The notes beneath the pieces are model-generated. The model saw only the letters and a program-made list of their open reading frames with translations, ran no database searches and was not told the DNA's origin. A DNA stretch of 64,000 bases from Auanema rhodensis (taxonomy: Eukaryota > Nematoda > Chromadorea > Rhabditida > Rhabditidae), in NCBI GenBank assembly GCA_964057225.1, contig OZ059898.1, positions 5,456,001 to 5,520,000 on the forward strand, read 5' to 3'. Shown piece by piece: positions 51,745-64,000 of this stretch. Made by a program: the position numbers and the translations under genes. Position 1 is the first letter of the stretch, and every line of letters begins with the position of its first letter.

Positions 51745-52840
51745 TCAGACTAATTTTTCAATAGGTAGTCTTTTAATTTCAGAATGCATAGCGGATTGAA
51801 TTTCATTTATATTGATTCGGAGATCTCTTTCAATATCTCTTCGATATTGCTCATCTCGCCTGAAAATATAATTTGATTCTAGATAATGTGAAAGTTAATT
51901 CTATGTTTTATAATAAAAAGTTTACCTGGCTAGTATATCATCGACATCCAAAGTAGAATTTGGAGTACTTGAGGAGCTTAGTGATGACGTGCATCTAAGG
52001 GATGCAGAAGAAGATGAACGGGTTCTTCCTTCGCCTAAACAATTATATAATGTTACCTTAAACGTATCTTTTGTAAAATTACATGTTAACAATGCAGTTC
52101 TACACCAATCTAATGCTTCTTCATCGCAATAAGGAACATATTCGAGACAAATATTCGAAAAGCGAAGAAGAGCCAAAATATGCTCATCGGACAGAGGTGT
52201 TAATGCTGATAAAAGAATTCGGTGCTCGTTCTAAAAAATACAGAAGTAAAATTAAAAAATTATTTGTAAAAAAATGACGTACTTTTAAATTATTAAAATG
52301 TCGTTTCAGTTCGCTCATATATGGCGCGAATCGAATTTCAGTATAGATCCAACATATCAAAGCTTGATATTCAGATACGAAGAATGGTAAACTGTTTGAT
52401 TCTAGAATTAAATAACCACATAAAATATTATATAAGATGGTTTTTACTTGAAACAACTTCTTCTCGTAACTCTTCTCTCAATTCAGATATAGTTTCCATT
52501 GCATCTCGGAGACATTTTTTGCGATTTATAACTGTTTTTTGAATTGCAAAATCCATTTGAATTTCTCGTCGAAGTTTATAGACATCTTCAGGTGTAATCC
52601 TAAAAAACAAGCTATTAGCTTCTTCGATGAGAAATGAAAAAAAAAATGCAGTAAAAAGCTCTTACTTTTGGCCACTTCGCTTAATATTATGAAGCAGTTT
52701 AGTATTATAAGATCTTCTGCTATTTGGAGATGAATTGGTTGATGAGCTACTACTCGATTGACCAGAGCCCAATGAGCAGTTCGATGAAGCCATCTCCTTA
52801 TCTGAAACTGTTACAAATCAATTGACAAAGAAATGAATGA

Positions 52841-52882
<42 letters not shown>

Positions 52883-54028
52883 CAACTGAATCATTTGAAA
52901 AGACTGGACAAGTTAACAACGAATAATAAGACAGATTATTGGATGAAGTTTGACTGTTGTGGATTAAAAGGAATAATGTTTAACGGACCGGTTCTGGTCA
53001 TGAACATACATAAATTCATTCTTGGACTCAATCGTATACATATGCATGTTTTTCATTGAAATTCCGGTCCGGAATTGAGATGTATAAAATGGAAATAAGA
53101 AAATATGCTAGGCTCATTAGTATATGAGCTCATTGATTTAGCTCACTAGGTCATCTAAGCAGGACAGGTCTGATAATAATGCAACCGTTTATAGACAATA
53201 TTTGCTTACTGGAGTTTTCTAATTGGTTAAATGAGCAAAACGATCTTGACTTCTTTAATTAAAAGTTATATATTAAGTTTCTAGAATGTACATAATTAAG
53301 TTGAAATGAAAGTAATATAAATGTAGGAATACGAATCGTTATCTTAGAGGGTAGAAAAGATAATTTAAAAACAGTTTTTATTAAATGATACAGCTTCCCA
53401 CCCCCTTCTTCACCCTATATTCTAACAACACCCTTGAATATGGCCTGTACATTGAGTGTTGACTCATACCTAATAGTCATGTCTTCCTATAGATAATATG
53501 TTATAGAAATATGGTTATGTTCAAAAAAAAAGAAAACTTTCTTTAAATTCAACATAACATTACATAGAACCAAAAATTCAAGTGTACTATTACATGTATT
53601 CGTTTGATTAAGAAAAGGACTTTTCAAATTCTGATAAAAGCCCTGATAAGTGAAATAATTTCGAATATGCTTGCAGTAGTTTATAGATTTTTCATAGGAT
53701 TAACGATTCAATTAGAAATAATTTTCATGAGAATTACTGAGGCGATATTAAGCATGCTGTATAAATAACCTTACAGCTTAAAACTATATAAAAGGCTATG
53801 CTCACACAGAAAAAATAGTACAGTAACTGCAAACAGCTTATAACTAAGTAATAGTTTAACAAAAAGTGCAAATGATAATAACAATGATACAATGAAAGCA
53901 TTTGTTTATTAAAAATTACTTACCATGAAGATGTCCAATTATATCTAAATCCAATACGGATTGACGAGGCATAGGCCGTATACGGCCATGTGAAAAAACA
54001 ATCATTGTTGATGATAGTCGAAATGTTT
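51745..54028 (-). CDS. Unrecognised serine-rich and helical protein, about 302 aa
   Basis: Exons (minus): 54028-53924, 52801-52666, 52599-52448, 52401-52283, 52230-51926, 51859-51745; phases agree. The first exon is open from its acceptor, so coding may continue upstream. Taking the ATG at 54005 gives 302 aa starting MIVFSHGRIRPMPRQSVLDL. A Ser-rich low-complexity stretch (about residues 32-55) is followed by a charged, coiled-coil-like part (SELREELREEV near 110-120), a hydrophobic helical middle (HILALLRFSNICLEYVPY), a second Ser-rich stretch and a basic helical tail (RRDEQYRRDIERDL). No catalytic motif or membrane segment. The first intron is about 1.1 kb and holds an AT microsatellite. 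Family and function unknown. Confidence 0.7.
52848..52881. repeat. AT dinucleotide microsatellite
   Basis: Pure alternating A and T, 34 bp, inside the first intron of the minus-strand gene at 51745-54028. Similar AT arrays lie at about 12170-12226, 34817-34839, 39523-39541 and 46227-46251. Confidence 0.9.
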
Positions 54029-57000
54029 CTGAAAAAATAATATATAAAAATATATTTATAAGAAGAATAGTAAAGAGCATGAATAAGATAGGCACAATTC
54101 TACCATCTTACGTAAGTCAAGTTAGAATAGAATTATGCGATTTAAAATTTTAAAATATAATTGTAGGATTATAAACGCATAATAGGAAATAAGATATTAG
54201 TGACAAAATATAAACGTTTTCCTTGAATAGAATCAAAAATTGATTAAATACTCATATAACATTGAAAAAAAAACTTGTTCAATCTTCAAGTGCAACTGAA
54301 CTCCAAACATTATAGACCAATATCACAGGAAGAAGTAAACGAAATAGTAGTTATTATAGTTTTGGCACTATTCCAATAAAAAATAAATATAAATTAGTTC
54401 AGATATTAGAACTAGAATAAAAATAATAAAGCATATACATTAACAAAGGAGAAAAAGGAAAAATATTATGAAAGTGAGTTAAGAGGTATAGTATTAAATA
54501 ACTTTTAAATTTGTCAATAATTTGCAAAAGACAAATAAGAAAAAAGAAATGATTAAACAATTTAAACAAAAGATTTTATCTAAAAATTTAAAAACTTTAT
54601 CAAAAGTGAATTATGTTCACAAAAAGAATCCTCTTAAATACGAGGTGATAAAAACGTTTAATAGCTTTTTTCATTCCATTTGGTTCTTTTTAATATTTTA
54701 GTTATTTCAAAATTAAACATTTGAACCCAAATTGAAAGATTTATGATTTGTTTTCAAAATAAATAGTTTATGAGTAGAAATATATGAAAGTTCACGATTC
54801 TTCTTTAAAGCTGATCTTAATGCACTTTTAATAGATAGTAAGTAAGAACTTGTCAATCTTCTCGTAATAATATTTATCTTTATATGATAAGCAAAAAAAG
54901 ATTAAAAAATGGAAATGAAATTACACATAATCAGAAGCGTAGTATAATGAATAATTTAAAAGACTTTAAAAAACTGGAATTAATAAGAAATATTAGAGAC
55001 TTTATTGTTTGCTTGAATTCAAGAAAGATTGGTACAGTTGGGAGAAAGTGTGACTAATCCATGTTAAAATGAAGCTGTTTCGAACTTTCAAAAAGCATTT
55101 AACAGTAAAAAATGACACGAGCCCGAGGATTCAGAGTTTGAAAAAAAATGACACGAGATGACGATTTTTTCTAACTCTGATTTAAAATCCTTGTATGACA
55201 AATGATTAAACAGCTTATTATGAATGAACAACTTGGAGAGAGTAAAATATATCAGAGACGTCTTCTAAATGACGTGTGTGGAAGACTGACACTCCTTGTT
55301 TGGGAAATTGTAAACAAATAAGAAAACTGAACAAACAAATAGAGTTTTTCAACAAAATTTCACGATATTTCAGAAGAGATGTTCCGTAAGTTAAAGCCGT
55401 GGACGTGAAGAAGATAGAAACGATTGAGCCACCGAGGCCAATCAAGGACGTGAAGAGTCAAAGATTCTTCACAATTTTAATCACAATAAATGTAAGAAAA
55501 AAAAAAAACAAAAAACATGTGCCCATTCAATCGCATGAATTCAATTTTCGCAAAGAAAATCTGAGTCAATAAAATAATAACGCCAATTGAAACGAAAAGG
55601 TTAAAAAGACATCAATTTTTATGAAAATGGTGTTCAATGCAGAAGAATCATTCTGAGTACATCAACTTCCGTATTTGATGTTTACCTTAGAATAAATTAC
55701 ATTTTTTGACGTTTTCAGAAATTTAGCTAAGAAATTCTGAAAAATCTAGAAGAATAGAAGTTACATACTCTTAAAATGAAAATATTATATGAATAGTAAC
55801 CAATTTCGTACTAAATGCCTGATGGCTTCTTGATTTTTTGCATTAAAATAAATGCAAATAGAAAGCTAACAAGATTTGAAGAAGACCACATCACTGTTCA
55901 TTTTTCTTTATATTTCAACAATGTTTAAGTGACATTTTGAATGGAAACTTCACTTTCTAACGTTATAAATTATAAGAAACTAGCTCATTCTCGACAGAAT
56001 GGTACTTGAATAGCGCATATAAGGAACTTTTGAAAAAAATCTAATTACGGAAATAGTCGCATCAGACCTTGAGTGAATGCTAAAATGCAAAAAAAAGTAA
56101 AGATGAATTAGAAAATAAAAGTATAATTACCAAAGCAATAAGAATTGAATAAATATTATATTTAACTAACCTATAAGAGATAATATATTTGATATGAAGG
56201 GCATCGGATTTTTTCTAGAAAAATTCAACCAAATTGCAGGAAAGTAGATGATCAGTGTTATAATTATATGTCACTTAGCGAAAAGATAGAGAAAGAGATA
56301 AATTTACTCTAGACTATGCCGTTGATATTTGGAAAAACCTGTCAGACGTTCAGAAAAAGTGAGGTTGCTCACCTAAGCACAACAGAGAGAAAAGACAGAA
56401 ATCGAGGGTCAACAAAAAGTTTAACTGCCTACTCACCTTCTCGTTTTTCTCCCTCTCTCACAATCCTGTACTCTTCTCTAATTCTCCTTCCTTCATACTG
56501 TCACCGTTTCAGATACTTAGTATGTACATACATACATTGTATGTTGTGGTGACTTTCAGGACCAGCTCTTAATGGACATAGAAGTAGAAAACACTGTGAG
56601 GGCTCGGTTAATTACCAAATTATTTTTAAAAGAAAATAGTGTATGTAAACTTTCGGTATCGTATTTTAACAAAAATTTGTTTGAAAACTATGTATATTGG
56701 CTGCTAAAGAATTTCCTGGCAAATAGATGGTGTGTGAAGAGCAAAGCCCTTAGGCGATCAACAGATAGATTAAAGTGAGTGACAGAGACAGGTTAACCGT
56801 TTATAGTGAACAAACGAATGGTTTGCGCTATGCAAACCAAAAGAAACGTTGAGAATGTTGTCAAAAATAGGATTCTTGTGAAGATAAAAACATTGATCAA
56901 GTATTTAAGAGATCAATTTTTAAAGTGAAAAGACAACAATTCATAAGAAATACTATTATAAATTTACGGCATAAACCCTCCCACGTACAGGTCGAAGATC

Positions 57001-60000
57001 ATGAGAACATACATATAATGAAGTTTGTTACAAAGAACATAGAATAGAAAAGTTAAAAAAAACTTAACAGATTTTTTTAATTTTCCAGAAAGACACGAGA
57101 TATTGGTCAGCATAACAATTACTTACAGAAATCGAAGAATGTACAAAGATTTGTAAAAAAATTGAAACGAAAGAGGAAAAGAGAGAGAATTAAAGAGCAT
57201 AAAATGATGATGAAAAGGGTTATGTTGCTGTTCGTCAGCAATATGAACAGGTTCAAAGTGGCAGTTCAAACGAAAAAGGAAAGAAGAAACAATAGACACA
57301 CCTTGCAAAGGAAATGTCAACTATATCAATTGAATGAATTGAAAGATGAGAGCCGTAGAAGAGATGCATGGCTGATTGATAAGTGATACAATGTCATGAA
57401 GAAGTTTTTTTTAATGTCCTTTAATGGTAAAATAAAGTTGAAACAACTTCCATTAGTGAAACATATGAATTAATTTATTTCAAAATAAAATAAGTTATAT
57501 GTTTAAGCTGACTAATATTCAAGAGGATATGAAGATCTGAAGCACAACCGTTCCACTTGTACTAGCCGAAGAAAATGAAGGAATGTTTGTTATGTATAAC
57601 ACTGAAAATCATGAGGTTTAGATTCCAAATGATATATCATCATGTGGTCAATGTTCTTTTTATAGTAAAAGATTCTATTTATAAAATTCAAATGATATCA
57701 TAATTGAATATTGCACTTTTCAAAAACTGTTTTGAAAATCTAAGTTAAATTAATTATTCAATTAACCTTGAAAGGAGGTAAATTGATGCGGATGAGAGTA
57801 AGATGAAATAGCTTAATAAAGAGTTAAAAAGATATTTTCGGTATAAAAAAACTTAAATTGTTGATAACAACAATTTTGAAGAGGGAAGATTAATAAAGCG
57901 ACTAAAGAAGTAGAACGAGGCTAGTCGAAAGTCAAAAGTTTCTCTTTAAAACGAAAAGATTCTTCAAGTGTCTAGTTATTGCTTTGAATAACATCAAATT
58001 TAAAAAGATTCTTCTTTTTAGCAAACAAAATATAAAATATTGAAAAAAATTTATGTATGAATCAGAACATGGAAAATAATGACGTTATGCGCGTTTGCCA
58101 AAGCAATTGGGTGATCCTGATTAGTAGATAATTCCTGCATGATTCATATGAACAAGCAGGTAATTGACAAGAAAATTTAATTCTTAAGTAAAATAAATAT
58201 ATATTTTATTAAGCTTATAGCATTTGATAGGAAATTGATGAGAGAAAAGATCAGCGGGTCAGATACTAATTGAAAATTTTTTCTCCGTGATTGATCAAAA
58301 TGGTTTCTTTTATAACGAAATAGAAAAATGAAGCGAATCTCCATATCAATCTTTAAATAGTTTTGTCTTAAGAAATATAAATATATATATATTTCTTGAG
58401 ACAAGACTATTTGAAGATTTTCATTAAATAGTTTGATGAATTATTTTACTTTTTTTTGTTCAAAAAAATTGATTAACGCAAATGATTTGTATAAGTATTG
58501 TTAAACAGGTTACACGTATATGAATAGTTGAAGAATGGAAAAGAGGTTCAAACAATCGAAAAGAATCGTTTAAGAATCTTGATGTTGGCAAGTAGTAGAA
58601 CAAGAAGACGAAAGAGAACCACAGTCTATACACAAATTTTCATGAAATATATTCTTGGAAAAGTATTTTCTAAAAATTCAAACGTTAAATGAAGAACATT
58701 TCAGAGAGGGACTAGCAAAACAGATTACGAATACTCAAGGAACACTTTGATTAGAAACTAGTTATGAAGATGTAACATGACAAGTTTGAATAAACTAAAC
58801 AAGTAAAATCTTAATTTTAAACAAATATAGATAATATTCTATGTTTATCATGCTTCAAGAATAAAAATACGAAATAAAATATTTTAATGTGATGAAATCA
58901 AAAGATACGAAACATTGAATAGACTTTGAGTTAGAAGAAGAGGATTAAAAACAAGTGAGGTGGAATGATGACGATTAGAATAATTAGAAAGCAATAGATC
59001 AAGAGCAGGTTATTGAACCATATCTTTGACCGACTTCCAAACTTAAGTTTATATAATATAAATTCAAAAGCATTTTGGATTTAATAATTAATATATGATG
59101 TAAAGAAAAAATAATATTTTAGTATACATTAGTAATACATATAATGAAACGAATTTTGATAGAATAACGCTATCTTAATGTTCGATCATTCTGTTCTTAG
59201 ACTCATCAGTCATTCTTCTTTCTTCATCAGATGAGTGGCATCGCTGACCCGACCTGTACTTATCCAAGGAAATGTAAATTTGATTTATGTAATAACATGA
59301 TGAATATAAGATGTCGGCAATGACAAAGCAATCAACTAACAACGGAGCAATACTGATAGATGGATGGGCTTCTGATGTACAACAAGCGGTCGTAAACGTT
59401 TGAAGTGTTCAATAAGCCCTCTTGTAACACCCTAAGTTATATTCGTTTATCAGCTAGATATCCTCAGATTTTTTTATTATTTCATATCCCTTAAGTCCTG
59501 TATACTGTTCTCTCATCATATGATGGGAATGACATACAAACGACTTTCAAAAGCCTGAATCTGGTGGCGTGGAACAGAATCTACGAGATCGGAATGACGT
59601 CAACAATTCGAATATTATATAAGAAGTAGTTTTCAATAAAAGCTCTACTTGTAGTTCATACATAAAAATTAAATGAATATTTTGAGAAAAAAAACAAAAA
59701 GGGTATAGTAATTTTTTAATTATTTAAAAAGTTGAACCAATAAAAATTACTGTCATGTCTTATTTTCAAAGCTGATAAAACACATTCAACGTAAAGAAAA
59801 ACACAAAGTCTGGATATTTTTGGAGAATACACTATGGAAACAAAGCCAACAAAACAGGAGAAAGAGGGGCAATAATCGAAGAAAACGGAAAACTGGAGAG
59901 GATGATAGGAAAAAGAAAAAGACGAAGTCCGGCAAAGGGCAATAGAACCGCCATTAGTGTCAAAGTGAACCTGCTCTGTTCGAATAAATCGGACTGTTCG

Positions 60001-63000
60001 CAATTTATGTTTGTTCGAAGCTTAAATCTATTTGAAAATTTTCTTATCAGATTCAGGCAATCAAAAGCAACAAAACTATTGTGGGTAGTTTAAAAAATAA
60101 AAGAAAAGAAAACTGTTTTGTTTGTTTTAGTTTTTCGATATAGATGTGACTATAAGGTATACATGTTTGTTTATGTTACTAAAAGGTTCAACAACGATAA
60201 CAATCCATCTGGCTTTTCACTAATGCTCATTAAAAAAGAAAGGATTTTCACAATAAATACAATAGACTAGAATGTATTAAACATGTTGATAAATTTGTAT
60301 TGAAATCAATATATGAATAAAAGTTTTCATAATATTATATATTTTACTATAACAAATATTATTGTCGTTATATGACAGGCATTAAAGAAGTTGGGTCTAA
60401 ATAACTAATTGAATATAATATATTTCAATTGACAATAGGTTTTCTATTATTTGTTAATATATGAAATAGTTAAAACTTTTTTTCATAAAATTATGAGAAG
60501 GTAACAGCAAAGAGAAACGAAAAGATAATGAAAGGCTATTTTTCATCGACTTGATTTTTCTATCTTCCATAATAATTCTACAAGTTAAAGCAAACCAGAT
60601 GATCGTCGTAAAGTTTGTCAGCGGAAACTACGATCGTTGTCATCAGTCGAGATATTTACCGCAAATAAGCAAAATCTTGGAAAAAAGTCATTGAGATTCA
60701 TCCACCGCATTCTATATGGATGGGAAAAATGATTTCTAATGAATCACTGTTCTTCAGGCTTCAGAACAGTCCTGAAGCTGTAACGATAGATCGCAGAAAA
60801 ATCGATACAGTAAAAAGGAATAAAAACAATTGCACTATTGAGTTTATAGAGAAAAACAAAGAAAAAACAGGTGGTATAGTTCTAGTCATGATCTCTACTT
60901 CATATGATTGCTTCATCATCTGATGTCAACTATACAAGAACATACATTCGCTCAGAATATTGGAAAGAACATTCAATTACAATACACAGATATGTAAGCA
61001 TAAAATAAACTTTTTTTGAAAGTTTTCTGATAAAGTTAACATGAATTAATAAGAAAAACTAAATAATGAACAATGAAATCAACATGAATCAAGATGATAT
61101 ACTATGGATTATGTACAGTACATGTATACTGTAGAATGAGCACACATGTGTTTTGTTGATGCTTTTAGATTTTTGTCCATAACAACTCAATCTATAACTT
61201 GTGTTGTTCCAGAACAATATTTCAAAATTGCAAATCAGAATATTAGCAGAAAATTATGGATTTAAGTATGAATGTCGAGCGTTCGGACATTGCGGAGCTA
61301 CATGAAAAGTCGGTTGGAAGGTTCGGTGAGGTCTGAGCTGGTTTATTAATAGCCTCAAACATCAAAGATAGAAAATACATTAGAAAACTGAAAATAAATC
61401 GTTTTCACAACAGTTTATAAAAAAAGCCTGAGAATGTCAAGTCCATGAACATAAATTAGTACTTAACTATAAAAATAGATGAAATTGACGAATATGCTTT
61501 GGCGGTCAAACTGAACATTAAATTTATGGGATATTTCTTCAGATGTGTCGGAAATACGTCCACAGATCAGTAGAGAAATTGATAAAGATACTTTATAGAT
61601 TGAGGTAAAAAAGAGATAATGACAGATGAAGCAAAGAAAGAAGATGATACACCACATTCAACCCCCCCCCCCCACAAGGAGCGAACCAGAACGCAAAGTT
61701 CTTAGAAGATTTCGTGGACAGAAGATAGAGTACTACTATAGACCTGATGAATGACGACTATCAATATCTATAATATAATAAATGAAAGAAAGAACGAAAG
61801 AAATACAGAAAAAATGTTGTGGAAGGAAAATGGAAGAGAGAGACCATTTGAACAACTAGAAGAAATAAAAAAAACAACTTTCAAACTATTAGTAGGCCTT
61901 TTCTTTAATTAAATCTATGTTTAAAGAAAAAGAACATATTATTGATTATGTGATAGTCGTCAACGACCAATTCCAATAGAAATAGTCGATAGGTACAAAA
62001 TATCTTGCGAACACCTCACAGTTACACAAGGTTATTTTGGATAAAACAGATCAAGTAAAAGAATATGAAAAGAAAGTAGGAAATGAACACAAATATATGG
62101 AGAATAAGAGAATCAGATTATGATACAGAAAGAGAACCTAAGAGAAACGAAAGAGATCTCAGACGAATGAGAGTCATTTCATACTTATCTGATCTAGTAA
62201 AGGTCTAGTGACCGCCATCATATGTTGTTGTTTTTAAATAATTTTTAAGGTTATATTCCTTATAAAATTGTCAATAAATCTATTGAATATGATGAAAACA
62301 ACAATAGAATTGTTTCAAGTTTATTAGATAAGCCTATTTGGCTCTCAATTAGTAAGTCTATTAAGAGAACAATTATTCATCTTAAATCATGTTCACGAAC
62401 TTATACTAAATGTCATATAAGTATTGAGAGAGCACAAAGAAAGAAAACCATTTTTCGTGGAATAACTACAAGAAATATTTATTGACGTAACTTCTCGGGC
62501 CATTTTTCCACTGCTACCTCAACTGAGCTTCATTGAGCAAATACATACATCTACAACAAACGTGAAAATCGAATAAAGTTCTTTGGAGTTCCCTAGCGAT
62601 CACTGCGAGTCAATTGTTATCGTCTCACATCATTACATTTTAAGAAAATATTTATATGTAAAGCTTAAAAGTCGTAACAAAGAAGATTATGAGAGCATAT
62701 AAGAATGTTGAAAAACGTAGAATACTAGATGGATTGAGAAAACATTATTATTTTGGGACAAATTGGAAAGAAATATAAGAAAACAAGAAAAAAGAAATTT
62801 TTAGATATATTGAGTGAGTAAATCAACCTTTAACCTTTTTGTATTACCCAAAAATATTCTATTACATACGAAAAAACGATATTTTTCTGAACAAACATTA
62901 TTTAAACTTTGTCGACTATCGTTCACTTCAAAAAAACTACAGTGCGAAGAGAAATAGTACAGAAAAGAACGTACGTTGGTAATATTCTCTAGCATTTGCT

Positions 63001-63767
63001 TCACTTTAATTTGTTGAAACATATTTCAAACACGTAGCGAAAATTAAAAGTTATTAAATTGAAGAAATTTAATTATGAGGCTATTCATAGCTCTCTCTTG
63101 TCAGCTCTCCAGGGAAGCTATTAACTAGACAAATTTAGAATCAGGTCCACTCACCGATCGGTTTCCGGAATTGAACATCTACATAATAAAACACTTTTTA
63201 GAAAATCATAAAATATACAAAAATGTGCTCTTTGTGTAGCAACATATAAACAACTTTTCTCAAGTGATTCATATGTAGCAAATGCGGAATAAAACTCGCG
63301 TATACAACCAGATGGTTTTATATAATGCAGCACTTGTGACGTCGCTGACATGGTCATCTGGGTCCAGAAGGCCACCCCTTGAATAAAGTTATTTTGTAAC
63401 ACATTAGTTTTGCTCAAAATAAGAGTTTCTTCAGCAGATATGGAAACATACATAAAAATGACTCCTCAAAATAGGGTCTTCTTAGGAAATATTAAAACTG
63501 ACCTTGTAGATAGCACAGTTCATCTGATGATACAACCAGATGAACTGATATAACACAGCACTTTTGAGCCTATAAGCTCTAACCATCTGCATATGATAAA
63601 TTTGTTGACTCTGTTCGAGCATGATGCACATGTCAACTGACGACGCAGATTTCATTAGTCGACTGCATACGTGATCTTTATATATTATATGTGCATATAT
63701 CATTATTGTTTAGATATTATATACTGCTTGAAATACTTTTAATATTTCAATTTTTTGGACTTCTCAG
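54029..63767. other. Purine-rich (+) region, no gene resolved
   Basis: Nearly 10 kb with no recognisable protein. The + strand is rich in A and G, the reverse of the left part of the window, which is what the antisense of T-rich nematode introns looks like; it may be 5' intron or leader of the minus-strand gene ending at 51745. It includes a C homopolymer at about 61661-61673 and the hairpin at 58348-58419. Scattered ORFs of 60-100 codons look random or are shadows of low-complexity sequence. Confidence 0.5.
58348..58419 (+). ncRNA. Pre-miRNA-like hairpin: 32-bp stem, 8-nt loop
   Basis: The left arm 58348-58379 and right arm 58388-58419 pair over all 32 positions if G-U is allowed. 29 are Watson-Crick and the other three are all U (left) to G (right) on the + strand; on the minus strand the same three would be A-C mismatches. 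The 72-nt size and small loop match a miRNA precursor. The bias of all three changes to wobble pairs favours an RNA transcribed from the + strand. No known miRNA is recognised, and A+T-rich DNA makes chance foldbacks, so this is a candidate only. Confidence 0.4.
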
Positions 63768-63994
63768 AGAAACATCATGCCCAACCAACTTGGTGAATGA
63801 GCATATTATCTTCCATCGCTTCTTTGGAGTCCAGTTTTCTGACGTACATTCAAGCTTCTGGAGCACCTTGCCGACAATGAATCTCGTAAGGATCACACTT
63901 GACAAGCCAGACCCGAAGGGCGCCAATCCCACTCAAAGAATCATAAAAGAAGCAGAGCCGAGAGAAAATTTACGATTGAGAAATGAGATGCTCG
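63768..63994 (+). CDS. Probable coding exon of a gene continuing past the window end
   Basis: Bounded by TTCTCAG (acceptor, ends 63767) and CTCG-GTAAGT (donor, 63995), with coding-like composition in an A+T-rich setting. One frame is open across the exon. An ATG at 63877 begins MNLVRITLDKPDPKGANPTQ and continues as a charged sequence to the donor. Coding could also start further upstream. The reverse strand also has a 61-codon ORF here but without matching splice signals. Family not recognised. Confidence 0.4.
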
Positions 63995-64000
63995 GTAAGT

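Noticed and set aside
52044-52065. Possible 22-nt intron inside the 52230-51926 exon
   Set aside because: GT and AG are present, but 22 nt is too short to splice, and the frame is open straight through.
57162-57386. 74-codon Lys/Arg-rich + strand ORF
   Set aside because: Composition simply reflects the purine-rich strand (AGA/AAA codons); no homology or splice signals.
63747-63932. 61-codon minus-strand ORF at the window end
   Set aside because: Overlaps the + strand exon, which has matching acceptor and donor; the minus strand lacks them. Not fully excluded.
1-64000. tRNA, rRNA, CRISPR arrays, integrase or transposase genes
   Set aside because: I looked for T-loop GTTCGA contexts, rRNA-like blocks, regular spaced repeats and transposase motifs and found none convincing on either strand.

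Overview
This is a eukaryotic window, about 70% A+T by eye, and almost certainly from a nematode. The genes have many exons and mostly short introns (41-60 bp between many exons) ending in T-rich TTTCAG-like acceptors. The best-recognised products resemble nematode proteins: a PDF-type class B GPCR (pdfr-1-like), a POU-IV transcription factor that matches UNC-86 nearly end to end, and a mitochondrial pyruvate dehydrogenase kinase (pdhk-2-like). From memory, the C. elegans orthologues all lie on chromosome III, so the window looks like a rearranged piece of that linkage group. I cannot name the species. The short introns argue against filarial worms.

Layout. 1-10392: A+T-rich, pyrimidine-rich, with CT and AT microsatellites and no gene I can support. 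10393-17788 (+): 15-exon receptor gene with two mutually exclusive versions of exon 4 in the hormone-binding domain. 17789-30780: about 13 kb without a clear gene, holding isolated islands of ordinary base composition that look like regulatory elements (CRE, CArG and palindromic sites) and one possible cysteine-rich small ORF. 30781-37237 (+): unc-86-like gene with a GC-rich promoter, a 3.3 kb first intron and candidate alternative exons. 39158-42037 (-): an unrecognised multi-exon gene ending in a PH-like domain, whose 3' half does not splice cleanly. 42430-44122 (+): 14-exon RING-like gene, divergent from the previous gene. 44200-45180 (-): unrecognised 6-exon gene, convergent with the RING-like gene. 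47038-48766 (-): pyruvate dehydrogenase kinase, 44 bp downstream of the apparent 3' end of a small membrane-protein gene (48811-49550, -), an operon-like arrangement. 50204-50586 (+): compact SAM-domain protein of the SAMD10/12-aveugle type. 51745-54028 (-): unrecognised serine-rich, helical protein. 54029-63767: purine-rich on the + strand, with no gene resolved but a 72-nt foldback at 58348-58419 that looks like a miRNA precursor. 63768-63994 (+): the probable first coding exon of a gene running off the window.

The receptor and unc-86 are neuronal signalling and neuronal identity genes, and large regulatory intergenic regions around them fit that role. The block from 39 to 54 kb is a compact cluster of unrelated small genes. 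The most interesting signals are the phase-enforced exon choice in the receptor ligand-binding domain with a large intronic foldback nearby, the candidate alternative exons of unc-86, and the pre-miRNA-like hairpin.
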